Source of the DNA: Desulfopila inferna
GTDB taxonomy: Bacteria; Desulfobacterota; Desulfobulbia; Desulfobulbales; Desulfocapsaceae
Reading direction: 5' to 3'
NCBI RefSeq assembly: GCF_016919005.1
Contig: NZ_JAFFQE010000001.1
Coordinates: forward strand, 806,001-870,000
DNA length: 64,000 nucleotides
Below are positions 7,585 to 15,754 of this stretch, one piece after another. The translations under genes and the position numbers were made by a program. Position 1 is the first letter of the stretch, and each line of letters opens with the position of its first letter. The notes under the pieces are model-generated. The model was not told where the DNA came from. It saw nothing but the letters and a program-made list of their open reading frames with translations, and did not search any database.

Positions 7585-9846
7585 CTATCTCGTCAGCAAA
7601 CGGTAAATTTCCGTTAGCCGAGAAGGCAATTGCTCGATATTGTTCACATAGGTATAGTTTCCCCTGCCAAAGAGATGTTCGAGATAATCATGTGATTCCT
7701 GGTCGATGGTTATACAGTACGGATGAATACCCTGTCCTCTGGCTTCGGCCAGAGCTTTCCGCGTATCCTCAATGGCGTATTGACCTTTGTAATCGTCATA
7801 ATCCTCTGGCTTACCATCGGAAATGATCAGAAGCAGCCTGCTTTTTCCCTCAATATCGGCAAAATATTTTATCATATGGCGGATAGGCGGTCCCATCCTG
7901 GTGTATTCCTTTGGTCCTATTGCGGCAATTCTCTCCTTGACCACCCGGCTGTAAGGCTCGGCGATATCTTTTATCTTATATACTTCCGAGCGCATCCGAC
8001 GCATCCCGGAAAAACCGAAGATTCCATATCTGTCGCCCACAGTCTCCATAGCTTCACAGAGCAAGACCAGCGCCTCTTTTATGGCAATACCTATCCACCC
8101 TTCCGTTGAGTTGGACATGTCCACCAGGAAGTTGGTCGAGATGCTCCTCTGATTGCGTATCAGCCTGATGAAGACCTTTTCAGAAGGCGGCAATCCGGCG
8201 CTTTGATCACCCATTGATTCGACCAGGGCGTCGAGATCCAGATCATCGCCGTATCTTCGCCTCCTGGCGAAACGTTCCTGAGTCCGCATCATTTCAAATT
8301 GACGGCGAATCTTCAGAAGTACCTTTTTGTGCTTGACGAGGGTGCGCTCAACGAAATCCGATTTCACGCCTGTGAGAGTCCTTTGCCGCAGGCTGCACCA
8401 GTTTTTTCTATAGCCATGTCTGCGGTAATCCCACTCATCATATGGAATAAATCGTTCAACGGATTCTTCTACGATCTCTTCCATCTCTTCCTCACCTGCC
8501 GGTCTGCCCTGTCCGGCAATACCGAAAGCGGCAGAGACATAACCATCGGGCATTTTCCCGAGATCTGCCTGGATGCTGCCGATAAGTGCCTGGATCTCTT
8601 CGGGCAATTCGATGCTCTTGTTGTCGATGGTTATACTGGCACCGGCCCCGGTGTCATCTGTTCCACCTTCAGCTAATTGAAGACGAGCGCTGTCTCCCTG
8701 CTCCACTGTAGCATCAAAATCTAATCGGTCCAGTGAGATCTGCTCACTTTTTATCAGAAAATCTGCAAGCAGAGTTTCAAACTCTTTTTTGTTTTTCTCG
8801 ATTCGTTTCTCGGTTACCTTCCCTACCTCGGAGAAGTTGAAAGCATCCATAAACGGATAGAAATTGAATGGTGCCCGGTTTTTCTCCCGCTCCGTGACAT
8901 ACTCATACATCTTCTTCAGTATTTCAGGGCCTTGCTGAGGGGTGTGCAGGAGTGACAGCAGTGTTGATTCGGGAGATATGCAACGGTCTTCCGGCAAGAC
9001 TATGACCCGCAATAGATCTTCAAGAATGGTTTTCCTGCCCCACTGATTCACCTTACGAAGATGCAGCAACTGCCGTCTGATATGGGCGGTTTCCCTAATA
9101 AGGCCCGGGAAATCCCGGTACAGCAATTGGAAGGAGCGATACAACTCCTTCAACTGATAGAGTTCTGCGGCACATTGCCGATCATCGAATTTTTCAAAAG
9201 AAAAAATGGCCCCGGGGCTCCCCTTAATTTTTTCTTCCGGTCTCTGCGGCGCAGATCTCCACAATTGAAACGATTGACTATGGCCTAGGCTGCCCTGAAG
9301 GATAAAGCTTGTCTGCAGGCTTATAATGAGTTTATAGAAGAGCAGATTTTTATTGCTGTTGATGAAGAAATCTACTTCTTCGGGAAGATAGATCGTTTCT
9401 GTGTCGGTATAGATAAGCCCCGAACCCTGAAGCTTGATCTCAAGTCCGGATATTCCTCGGGCATAGGCGGTCAGACGGCCGAGATTTTCCGAAAGACGAA
9501 CAACGGCAGGCTCGACCTCTTCAAGGAGCTGGTCAGGGTGAGACTCTGCCATATAGGCTCTGGCCTTCTTCAGTCCACCTTCCTCGTAATTGAAGAGAAT
9601 TCTCCTTAGCCATTCTGCAAGGGTCTCGCTGTCAAGCTTTCCGGCGTGGCGAGCTCCCTCCTTGAGAAAAGAAAAAGAGAGACTGTGGCTGATCGGCCAA
9701 ACCGTTGAAACGGCCTGCAGAAGAAAGCGCTGCTGCTCTTCATTCAGATCTTCCAGATCATAGAGCGCATCCTCGATATCCCATTCATTGGGTTGCGCCG
9801 GGTACACCTGCTCATGAAATATTTTCCGTAACTCTATGTAATCCAT
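7585..9846 (-). CDS. NorD/CbbO-type von Willebrand factor A protein
   Basis: A 753-residue cytoplasmic protein. The N-terminal 500 residues are helical, and residues about 480-530 are strongly basic (YRRHGYRKNW, FARRRRYGDD). The C-terminal 190 residues are a VWA domain with an intact MIDAS start (VDMSNST, the DxSxS motif) and the later LLIISDGKPEDYDDYKG. This is the NorD/CbbO architecture. These proteins pair with a MoxR-type AAA+ ATPase and remodel or activate a metalloenzyme: NO reductase for NorD, Rubisco for CbbO. Its ATPase partner lies immediately upstream on the same strand (10069-10884), with a 222-bp gap. Neither NO reductase nor Rubisco genes are in the window, so the client is unknown. 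Confidence 0.82.
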   Translation of the reverse strand: MDYIELRKIFHEQVYPAQPNEWDIEDALYDLEDLNEEQQRFLLQAVSTVWPISHSLSFSFLKEGARHAGKLDSETLAEWLRRILFNYEEGGLKKARAYMAESHPDQLLEEVEPAVVRLSENLGRLTAYARGISGLEIKLQGSGLIYTDTETIYLPEEVDFFINSNKNLLFYKLIISLQTSFILQGSLGHSQSFQLWRSAPQRPEEKIKGSPGAIFSFEKFDDRQCAAELYQLKELYRSFQLLYRDFPGLIRETAHIRRQLLHLRKVNQWGRKTILEDLLRVIVLPEDRCISPESTLLSLLHTPQQGPEILKKMYEYVTEREKNRAPFNFYPFMDAFNFSEVGKVTEKRIEKNKKEFETLLADFLIKSEQISLDRLDFDATVEQGDSARLQLAEGGTDDTGAGASITIDNKSIELPEEIQALIGSIQADLGKMPDGYVSAAFGIAGQGRPAGEEEMEEIVEESVERFIPYDEWDYRRHGYRKNWCSLRQRTLTGVKSDFVERTLVKHKKVLLKIRRQFEMMRTQERFARRRRYGDDLDLDALVESMGDQSAGLPPSEKVFIRLIRNQRSISTNFLVDMSNSTEGWIGIAIKEALVLLCEAMETVGDRYGIFGFSGMRRMRSEVYKIKDIAEPYSRVVKERIAAIGPKEYTRMGPPIRHMIKYFADIEGKSRLLLIISDGKPEDYDDYKGQYAIEDTRKALAEARGQGIHPYCITIDQESHDYLEHLFGRGNYTYVNNIEQLPSRLTEIYRLLTR

Positions 9847-9908
9847 TTTTTTAACTGAGGAAAAGATCTAGCCTGGCTATTTCACGAGTCTGCCTTGTTT
9901 ATGGACGA

Positions 9909-9961
9909 GGCGTCACGAGCGAAGCTGTAGCAATCTACCGCAGCTCGCGATAACGCGTCAC
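9909..9961. repeat. Short palindromic element flanked by GCGTCAC direct repeats
   Basis: GCGTCAC occurs at both ends as a direct repeat, enclosing GCGAAGCTG, a GTAGCAATCTAC-type centre and CAGCTCGC as an imperfect inverted pair. The composition recalls the GAGCGAAGC...GCAATCT interspersed palindromes common in some bacterial genomes. It sits between the VWA gene and its AAA+ partner. Only one copy is seen here. Confidence 0.35.
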
Positions 9962-10068
9962 ATGGGCAGTCCGCCCGAAGGATGAAAAAGCTGATTTCAG
10001 CTTATGGTTACACTTTGTGCCACATAATAATTCATTAAATTTTTAAATGGTTTCATGAAATACTTGGG

Positions 10069-10884
10069 CTAGAAAACTGCTCGTGTCATATCCTCTAATG
10101 AGTCTATAAGTTCGCTGTCATCGGTCAGGCTTTCAATGATACCGGCCTTACAGGCGCGGCGGGTGCTGATGCCTGCTTTAACAAGAAAAGCCGTCTGGAT
10201 AAGCAAACGCGTGGAAGCTCCTTCCGGCAATCCCGAATCCTTGAGGTTGCGTGTCATATGACCGATCTTCACCAGTTTTTCCGCAAGATCATTCTCAATG
10301 CCGGCCTCCCTGGCAACTATTTCTCTCTCAATCTCCCTTATCGGGTACTCAAAAGAGATGGAGACAAAACGCTGCCTCGTTGAAATTTTGAGATCCTTGA
10401 CCACGCTCTGGTAGCCGGGATTATAGGAAACAGCCAGCATAAACTCCGGTGGCGCGGTGAGGATTTCACCGCGCTTCTCGATGGGAAGCTGCCGTCTGTC
10501 GTCTCCCAGTGGGTGTATCACCACGGTGGTATCCTTGCGTGCTTCAACGATTTCATCCAGGTAACAGATGGCACCATTTCTCACCGCTAAAGTCAGTGGC
10601 CCATCCATCCACACCGCTTCACTGCCTTTGACTAAATACCTGCCGACAAGATCGGAGGTCGACAAATCATCGTGACAGGATACCGTTATGATCGGAAGCT
10701 TCAACCGCCAGGCCAAAAAATGCATAAATCTGGTTTTACCGCAGCCTGTCGGTCCTTTCAACAGCAGCGGAAACTGATTTTCATAGGCGGCAAGGGCAAT
10801 TTCTATTTCATTGCTCTGGGGTATATAAAAAGGTTCCTCGGCAATGACATGTTCTTCAATGCGCTCGCTTAATACTTTCTTCAT
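10069..10884 (-). CDS. NorQ/CbbQ-type MoxR-family AAA+ ATPase
   Basis: A 271-residue AAA+ protein. Walker A is LLKGPTGCGKTRF near residue 40; Walker B is AICYLDEI; sensor and arginine-finger regions follow (LAVSYNPGYQ, STRQRFVSISF). The C-terminus contains the family's GASTRLLIQTAFLVKAGIS helix. Length and motif order fit NorQ/CbbQ proteins, which form hexamers and work with a VWA protein to insert cofactors into, or remodel, a target enzyme. The VWA partner follows at 7585-9846. The pair is most likely one transcript, although a 222-bp spacer with a palindromic element lies between. Which enzyme it activates cannot be read from this window. Confidence 0.88.
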   Translation of the reverse strand: MKKVLSERIEEHVIAEEPFYIPQSNEIEIALAAYENQFPLLLKGPTGCGKTRFMHFLAWRLKLPIITVSCHDDLSTSDLVGRYLVKGSEAVWMDGPLTLAVRNGAICYLDEIVEARKDTTVVIHPLGDDRRQLPIEKRGEILTAPPEFMLAVSYNPGYQSVVKDLKISTRQRFVSISFEYPIREIEREIVAREAGIENDLAEKLVKIGHMTRNLKDSGLPEGASTRLLIQTAFLVKAGISTRRACKAGIIESLTDDSELIDSLEDMTRAVF

Positions 10885-10939
10885 AGTTCAATCCATTTTC
10901 CCGCTAATTTTCTCCGGGACAATCATTGATGATCCCACC

Positions 10940-10973
10940 AAAAAGTCATCGAAGTTGCCGGAATGGACAAGTC
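10940..10973 (+). repeat. Family A repeat, left-end fragment (A6)
   Basis: AAAAAGTCATCGAAGTTGCC followed by GGAATGGACAAG matches the left block of family A (compare 28277-28310 and 20890-20915). It lies in the 297-bp gap between two minus-strand genes, which otherwise shows nothing. Confidence 0.5.
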
Positions 10974-11181
10974 CATCCTCTATCGCTCTGGGAAACTATA
11001 TGACAATAGTTACCAATATCAAGACAATATATGAGATGGCGATTTTCCTGCAGACTACTTTTAGAGGTAATTGTAAAAGCACCGGAACAGCTGTCGCGCT
11101 TCGGAAAATTCAATAACTGGTGAAGGAGTGGGAAAGTGATTCAAAGAAAAACCATCGATTGTCACAGGGCAGACCAGCCTA

Positions 11182-12006
11182 TCACCACGAATCAGTATAC
11201 TGCCGAAACAGCATAATTATACGTTGTGTGACTCTACCGGGTCTTTCAGAAAATTTAGTGTTATCTATCTGAACAACCGGCACGACTTCCTTGTTCGACG
11301 AAGTCAGGAATGCCTCGGTAAAATTTGCCAGATCCTGTCTTTTGATGATGCCTCGTTCTACAGAAAACTCCTTCCCGGCAAGCTGCAGCACGATTTCCCT
11401 GGTAACACCCGGTAATATGCCTTTCTCGGGGGTGACAATGCGGTTATCTTTCACAAGAAACAGGTTCGAAGTTGTCCCTTCCAGCAGATCGTCGTTTTCA
11501 TTAACGTAAAGCGACTCGATGGCTCCGCACTCCCGGGCCCTCTTGAGTGCCAGTACGGCCTGGATATAGTTGGTGCTTTTCGATCCCGGAACATGCCGCG
11601 TCACATCGGCGGTAATGGCTTTGACTCCTTTACTGTACCATTCCTGAGGGAATTTTTTCAGCTGCGTTGCCATAATGACCAAGCGCGGTCGGTCCATGGG
11701 GGTAATGGAATCATCACTTTCGCCGCCTGTTATCAGAAAGCGGATATTCGCCTCACTGAAATTGTTGCGGTGGAGCAGTGTACCGACAATTTCCTTCAGA
11801 TATTCATGAGACCAGGGACAGGCAATATTAAGAAGTGCCGCGGAATTGCGCAGTCGCAGCAGGTGATCCTCCAGATGAAAAGGCCTGCCGCCATAGGTCC
11901 GCAGATAATCAAATACTGCATAACCGCGCAGGATTGCCATATCATTAAGAGGAAGGACTGCTTCGGCTGCCTCGACATATTTACCATCGACATAGAATAT
12001 AGACAT
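11182..12006 (-). CDS. Class IV PLP aminotransferase (branched-chain or D-amino acid type)
   Basis: A 274-residue fold-type IV aminotransferase. Family marks are the N-terminal MSIFYVDGKYV...AVLPLNDMAILRGYAVFDYLRTYGG, the PLP-lysine region PGSKSTNYIQAVLALKRA, and the phosphate loop EGTTSNLFLVKDNRIVTP followed by GILPGVTREIVLQLA. These features are shared by IlvE (branched-chain), D-alanine transaminase and aminodeoxychorismate lyase, and I cannot separate them securely. A longer frame begins at 12045, but its extra codons overlap a dispersed repeat. GGGAGCA lies before the ATG at 12006, which is preferred. The gene is monocistronic. Product: cytoplasmic amino-group transfer between an amino acid and a 2-oxo acid. 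Confidence 0.85.
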   Translation of the reverse strand: MSIFYVDGKYVEAAEAVLPLNDMAILRGYAVFDYLRTYGGRPFHLEDHLLRLRNSAALLNIACPWSHEYLKEIVGTLLHRNNFSEANIRFLITGGESDDSITPMDRPRLVIMATQLKKFPQEWYSKGVKAITADVTRHVPGSKSTNYIQAVLALKRARECGAIESLYVNENDDLLEGTTSNLFLVKDNRIVTPEKGILPGVTREIVLQLAGKEFSVERGIIKRQDLANFTEAFLTSSNKEVVPVVQIDNTKFSERPGRVTQRIIMLFRQYTDSW

Positions 12007-12021
12007 TGCTCCCAGGCCTCT

Positions 12022-12087
12022 CAGCTGAAATGAAATGTACGGCAAATCGCCGTTTCAGATATTACAATGATGTAGATCGAGCTTCTA
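12022..12087 (+). repeat. Family A repeat, right-end fragment (A8)
   Basis: GTACGGCAAATCGCCGTTTC, then GATGTAGATCGAGCTTC, matches the right end of family A (compare 2447-2493 and 24487-24530). It carries CTGAAA...TTTCAG inverted ends. It overlaps the extra codons of the longest aminotransferase frame, which supports the later start. Confidence 0.5.
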
Positions 12088-12252
12088 ACAAATGCGTCAA
12101 ACTTTTACTACCAGAAATGAAGGTAATCAGGCAATAATTAACTTTTCACTGCGATTTCCGGTAGTCTTCACCGAAGCAAACCCGCAGATCTGTTTTTCAT
12201 CGGCAGATTCTTCGGACTACTGCATAAGCATTAGTAATAACGTGAACTATTC

Positions 12253-12281
12253 TTGACAACTTACCTGAAAGCGAGTATTGT
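12253..12281 (+). promoter_or_regulatory. Sigma-70-type promoter for rubrerythrin
   Basis: TTGACA-N17-TATTGT, a near-consensus -35/-10 pair with ideal spacing, on the strand and side of the rubrerythrin gene. A start near 12288 would leave a leader of about 150 nt. Confidence 0.6.
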
Positions 12282-12394
12282 GCATTAGCAACATTCCCTT
12301 GAGGAAGAGGACATACGCTTCCGTATTAAAACATTTAGCAATTCATATCAGAAACAGTCTTATTATCGAATTTTTTTTTAAGATTTCCTATCTT

Positions 12395-12407
12395 ATTAAT
12401 GATTAAT
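12395..12407. promoter_or_regulatory. Candidate Fur/PerR-like operator in the rubrerythrin leader
   Basis: ATTAATGATTAAT, a perfect 6-1-6 palindrome 30 bp before the rubrerythrin start codon. Fur-superfamily regulators use AT-rich 6-1-6 or 7-1-7 sites, and PerR commonly controls rubrerythrin in anaerobes. The region is AT-rich, so chance is possible. Confidence 0.35.
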
Positions 12408-12436
12408 CTACAAAATCACTTTAAAAGGAGCATTAA

Positions 12437-13012
12437 ATGGGATCACTTAAAGGAACACAGACAGAACAGAATCTTCTGAAGGCCTTCGCCGGCGAATCAC
12501 AGGCACGCAGCCGCTACACCTATGCCGCCTCCGTGGCCAAAAAGGAAGGCTATGAGCAGATTTCCGCGATTTTTCTTGAAACCGCGGAAAACGAGAAAGA
12601 GCACGCCAAGCGTTTCTTTAAATTTCTCGAAGGAGGAGATGTTGAGATTACGGCAAGCTATCCCGCCGGCACCATTGAAACAACTCTTGAAAATTTGAAG
12701 ATGGCCGCTGCCGGTGAAAACGAGGAGCACAGCGTGCTCTATCCTGAATTTGCGCGCATTGCCGAAGTGGAAGGATTTCCAGAAATCACCGCCGCCTTCA
12801 CCATGATTTCCAAGGTTGAAGTTGAACACGAGGCCCGTTATAACAAGCTCATAGCCAATTTAGAGAATGACGAAGTATTCAAAAAAGATAAATCAATCCG
12901 CTGGAAATGCAGGAATTGCGGGTATGTCCATGAAGGCGCTGAAGCCCCGAGTCTCTGTCCTGCCTGCGTTCATGAGCAAAAATATTTTGAGATCAAGGAA
13001 GAGACTTATTGA
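12437..13012 (+). CDS. rbr: Rubrerythrin
   Basis: A 191-residue cytoplasmic non-haem iron protein that reduces hydrogen peroxide in anaerobes. The N-terminal four-helix domain carries both halves of the di-iron site: AFAGESQARSRYTYAA with ETAENEKEHAKRFF, and EEHSVLYPEFARIAEVEGF with VEVEHEARY. The C-terminal rubredoxin-like domain has WKCRNCGYVH and CPACVHEQKYFE, the four Cys for Fe(SCys)4. Length is normal. AAAGGAG lies six bases before the ATG. It stands alone behind a good sigma-70 promoter and a palindrome that may be a peroxide- or iron-responsive operator. A separate rubredoxin gene at 26.5 kb could donate electrons. Confidence 0.97.
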   Translation: MGSLKGTQTEQNLLKAFAGESQARSRYTYAASVAKKEGYEQISAIFLETAENEKEHAKRFFKFLEGGDVEITASYPAGTIETTLENLKMAAAGENEEHSVLYPEFARIAEVEGFPEITAAFTMISKVEVEHEARYNKLIANLENDEVFKKDKSIRWKCRNCGYVHEGAEAPSLCPACVHEQKYFEIKEETY

Positions 13013-13078
13013 CGGCTTCGCAGCACCGACACAGTTGCTTTATCACATTGATAAGATGCAGTAGGAATAAAGACAAAA

Positions 13079-13099
13079 AGGAGGGACTCTATCCCTCCT
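13079..13099 (-). terminator. Rho-independent terminator of the CoA-transferase/GNAT gene
   Basis: AGGAGGGA-CTCTA-TCCCTCCT, a perfect 8-bp stem. Read on the minus strand it is followed by TTTTTGTCTTTATT, the expected U-tract, so it mainly serves the minus-strand gene ending at 13121. It may also stop rubrerythrin transcripts, though no U-run follows on the plus strand. Confidence 0.75.
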
Positions 13100-13120
13100 G
13101 TCTATTGGGGGATCTGAAAA

Positions 13121-15007
13121 TTAGAGCAATCCCTCCCTGAGCTCGTTGAACTTGCAGGTCAACACCAGCGCATCATCTTCTATGGTCGTTTTGACCTTAT
13201 ACGGCAAGGTCTTGAAAAGCCCGATCATTGCTTTATTTTCCGGTACGGTATAGGCCATGAGTCCGGATATACCATTGCTCCTGGCAGCTTCCGAAAGTTT
13301 TTTCATAAATATTTTACCCAGCCCCATACCCTGATATTTCTTGTCGATAGAGAAGGCCACCTCGGCCATATTCTGCTCGACGATAAGCAAATATTCCGCT
13401 ACACCGATCACCTCTTCGAAACCTATTTCCCCGACAGTAGCGATCAGTGTGAGATCCTTGATGTAATCTATATGAGACTTATTCTCCAGATCGGAACGGT
13501 TGAAGCTCTTTTTATCGTGGAAAAACCTGGAGAAGACATCCTTCTTTTCAAGTTTATAATAATGTTCCTGAATCCGTCTCTCGTCTACAGGCTTTGCCGG
13601 CCGGAGAGTGATGCGCTTGTCACCCCTGACGATGCTGTCTTCAAGTCCGACAGGATAGACGGCCCGTACCGCTTCGCCAAGAGTCCTCTCCTTGCCGATC
13701 ATGCCCATGTCCTTGGCCACATCGAGAAGTTCATCGCGGAAGTCAGGGTGAGCGATGGTGATCATAGCCATTACCCTTTCCTGCATACTTTTTCCAAAAA
13801 GATTGGCAATTCCATATTCGGTGGCCACCCAGTGCACATCACCTCGCGGAAGAACAATCGGCACCCCTTCGGTGATGGGTATGATGGTACTCTTTTTGCC
13901 GTCCGCAGTGGTGGAAGGCAGGAATATGATCGATTTTCCCCCCTTTGATCTCTTGGCGCCCCTGACAAAATCAGGTATACCGCTGACCCCGGCATACAGG
14001 GTCTGGGCAGCGGCTTCCGCAGTTACCTGTCCCATCAGATCGATCGATCGTGCAACATTCATGGAAACCATGCGGTTGTGCTGGGCAATGATGAACGGAT
14101 CATTGACATAGTCTGATGGATAAAACTCTATACCGGGATTGTCATGAAGAAATTCATAGAGGTTCTGGGTTCCGACGGCGGCAGAGGCCACCAGCTTTCC
14201 ATCATTGAATCCTTTTTTACGATTGGTTATGACACCCTTGGAGTAGAGATGCATAACATCGACGGTAAGATACTGTGAATGCAGGCCAAGATCATTTTTA
14301 TTAATCAGTGCCTGGACCGTTGCCTGGGAGGCGGCATCGAGTCCGACCTGCAGGGTGGATCCGTCCTCGATAAGACGTGAAATATTTTTGCCTATCTGAA
14401 CGGCGACCTCTGACTGTTGCGGAGGTTCAATGGCAAGCAATTCCTCATCGTGCTCCACGATGACATCGACATCATTGACATGAATAAAACTGTGTCCCAT
14501 GACTCTGGGCATTCGTGTATTGACCTGGGCGATCACATAATCCGCCGAGCTTGCAGCTGCGGAGGTAACATCAACGGAAACCCCCAGGCTCATCCAGCCG
14601 AAATCATCGGGCGGGGAGACCTGAATAAGGGCGACGTTGATCGGCATTTTTCTGCTCTTGAAGAGCAACGGAACATCGGACATATTCATCGGGGTGATGA
14701 ATCTTTTGTTTCTGGCGAGAGTATCGATGCTCGCGGAACCCAGATAGATATTGCGGATGTTCATCGAGGCATCATGAGTTTTGTTGGCTATCTCCGAGAG
14801 AGGTACCGACTCCATACTCATCATGCGTACTATTTCCAGTCCCGAAAAGCGTACAGCATTGTCAGCCAGGCTGCGAACCAGCTGCTGTGGCTCACCACAG
14901 GCGGACCCGATAAAAACCCGCTGCCCCTGGCGTATCTTTCTTATGGCATCATCTGCACTGCATCGTTTCTCGACATATGAATCCGCCCAATAAATGTTCC
15001 TTGCCAT
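13121..15007 (-). CDS. Acetyl-CoA hydrolase/transferase-like protein fused to a GNAT domain
   Basis: A 628-residue fusion. Residues about 10-440 follow the acetyl-CoA hydrolase / 4-hydroxybutyrate CoA-transferase family throughout: SADDAIRKIRQGQRVFIGS at the start, then YVNDPFIIAQHNRMVSMNVA, GVSGIPDFVRGA, and ATEYGIANLFGKSMQERV near the end. Residues about 470-628 are a GNAT acyltransferase (ITLRPAKPVDERR; acyl-CoA loop YQGMGLGKIFM; MAYTVPENKAMIGLF). At the position of the usual catalytic Glu (family pattern HSE) this protein reads LGLHSQYLTVD, giving Gln245, and the nearby GxGxxP turn reads GLDAAS. Classical CoA transfer through a glutamyl-CoA intermediate is therefore doubtful. It is monocistronic with a strong terminator. 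A regulatory or lysine-acylating role is possible. Confidence 0.85.
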   Translation of the reverse strand: MARNIYWADSYVEKRCSADDAIRKIRQGQRVFIGSACGEPQQLVRSLADNAVRFSGLEIVRMMSMESVPLSEIANKTHDASMNIRNIYLGSASIDTLARNKRFITPMNMSDVPLLFKSRKMPINVALIQVSPPDDFGWMSLGVSVDVTSAAASSADYVIAQVNTRMPRVMGHSFIHVNDVDVIVEHDEELLAIEPPQQSEVAVQIGKNISRLIEDGSTLQVGLDAASQATVQALINKNDLGLHSQYLTVDVMHLYSKGVITNRKKGFNDGKLVASAAVGTQNLYEFLHDNPGIEFYPSDYVNDPFIIAQHNRMVSMNVARSIDLMGQVTAEAAAQTLYAGVSGIPDFVRGAKRSKGGKSIIFLPSTTADGKKSTIIPITEGVPIVLPRGDVHWVATEYGIANLFGKSMQERVMAMITIAHPDFRDELLDVAKDMGMIGKERTLGEAVRAVYPVGLEDSIVRGDKRITLRPAKPVDERRIQEHYYKLEKKDVFSRFFHDKKSFNRSDLENKSHIDYIKDLTLIATVGEIGFEEVIGVAEYLLIVEQNMAEVAFSIDKKYQGMGLGKIFMKKLSEAARSNGISGLMAYTVPENKAMIGLFKTLPYKVKTTIEDDALVLTCKFNELREGLL

Positions 15008-15754
15008 CTGTTTTCTCCTTAAATAATTCCAAGTGGGTATTGCCTATACAGAATGTCGAGGCACGACCCTATAAAGCATTTCAATAGTATTTCTCTACCC
15101 CAATGCAGCTCTGTTTATTTGTTCGCCAGTTTCAAACACTCTATTATCAATACGTCAGTTGGCAATATTACACATATCAATAAAGATGATCTTGAGAAAC
15201 GTGTTTCAGAGGGCTGGATAAAAAGTCATTTGAGATTTCCGAGATCCTTTTCTTGTAGATTTTTACACCCTGTTGTCTCTCTTTATTTGTATCAGTTTAC
15301 TCCTCTTGAATCAATTGTTTTCGTGAACTTTGGAACAGCCCCCTTTTATCTGATATCTTTGAATTTTCCAATTGCAGCAGCATATCTATGACAGGTTAGC
15401 GCCTTAGAGACCTTCACGTCTTCATTTCTTTGTGAAAACAATCGACTGCCTTGTTCGAAATGATTCGGCTGGAGCCGCATACACTCCAATCCTGCGGGAA
15501 ATCATCTTCACGAAAATGATTCGTAATATTTATACGAATGGGCTAAATTAATGAGCAGAACTAAAATCATAGCCGCAACGACGCACAGACGGTTGCCTTT
15601 TCTCAACCAATACCTATTAAGAGACTGTCCCCGGGAGTAAAGACCGGGATAAACGCTATTTGCTGATCGGCCGGATTGAGACTGATAATCGAGAGACAGA
15701 CACTGTTTTTGCACGGCTTCAATTATATACCTCAGATGGAGATTTAAAAAAAAA
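15008..15754. other. 747-bp gap between divergent genes, no gene recognised
   Basis: Short reading frames here show no codon pattern or motif I would defend. The only recognised piece is a degraded family A fragment at 15216-15247. A small CCCGG...CCGGG inverted pair at about 15629-15648 was also seen. The stretch must hold the promoters of both flanking genes. Confidence 0.4.
15216..15247 (+). repeat. Family A repeat, degraded left-end fragment (A10)
   Basis: GGATAAAAAGTCATTTGAG, then TTTCCGAGATCC, aligns with the family A left block (TAAAAAGTCATCGAAGTTG, then TCGAGATGG). The match is weak. Confidence 0.3.

Noticed and set aside
15053-15391. 112-codon frame in the large gap before the SH3 protein
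   Set aside because: No motif, no ribosome-binding site and low-quality composition; it overlaps a repeat fragment.
15440-15500. Possible tRNA-like sequence (TTCGAAATGATTCGG and flanks)
   Set aside because: No acceptor stem or T-loop could be folded; only a loose resemblance.
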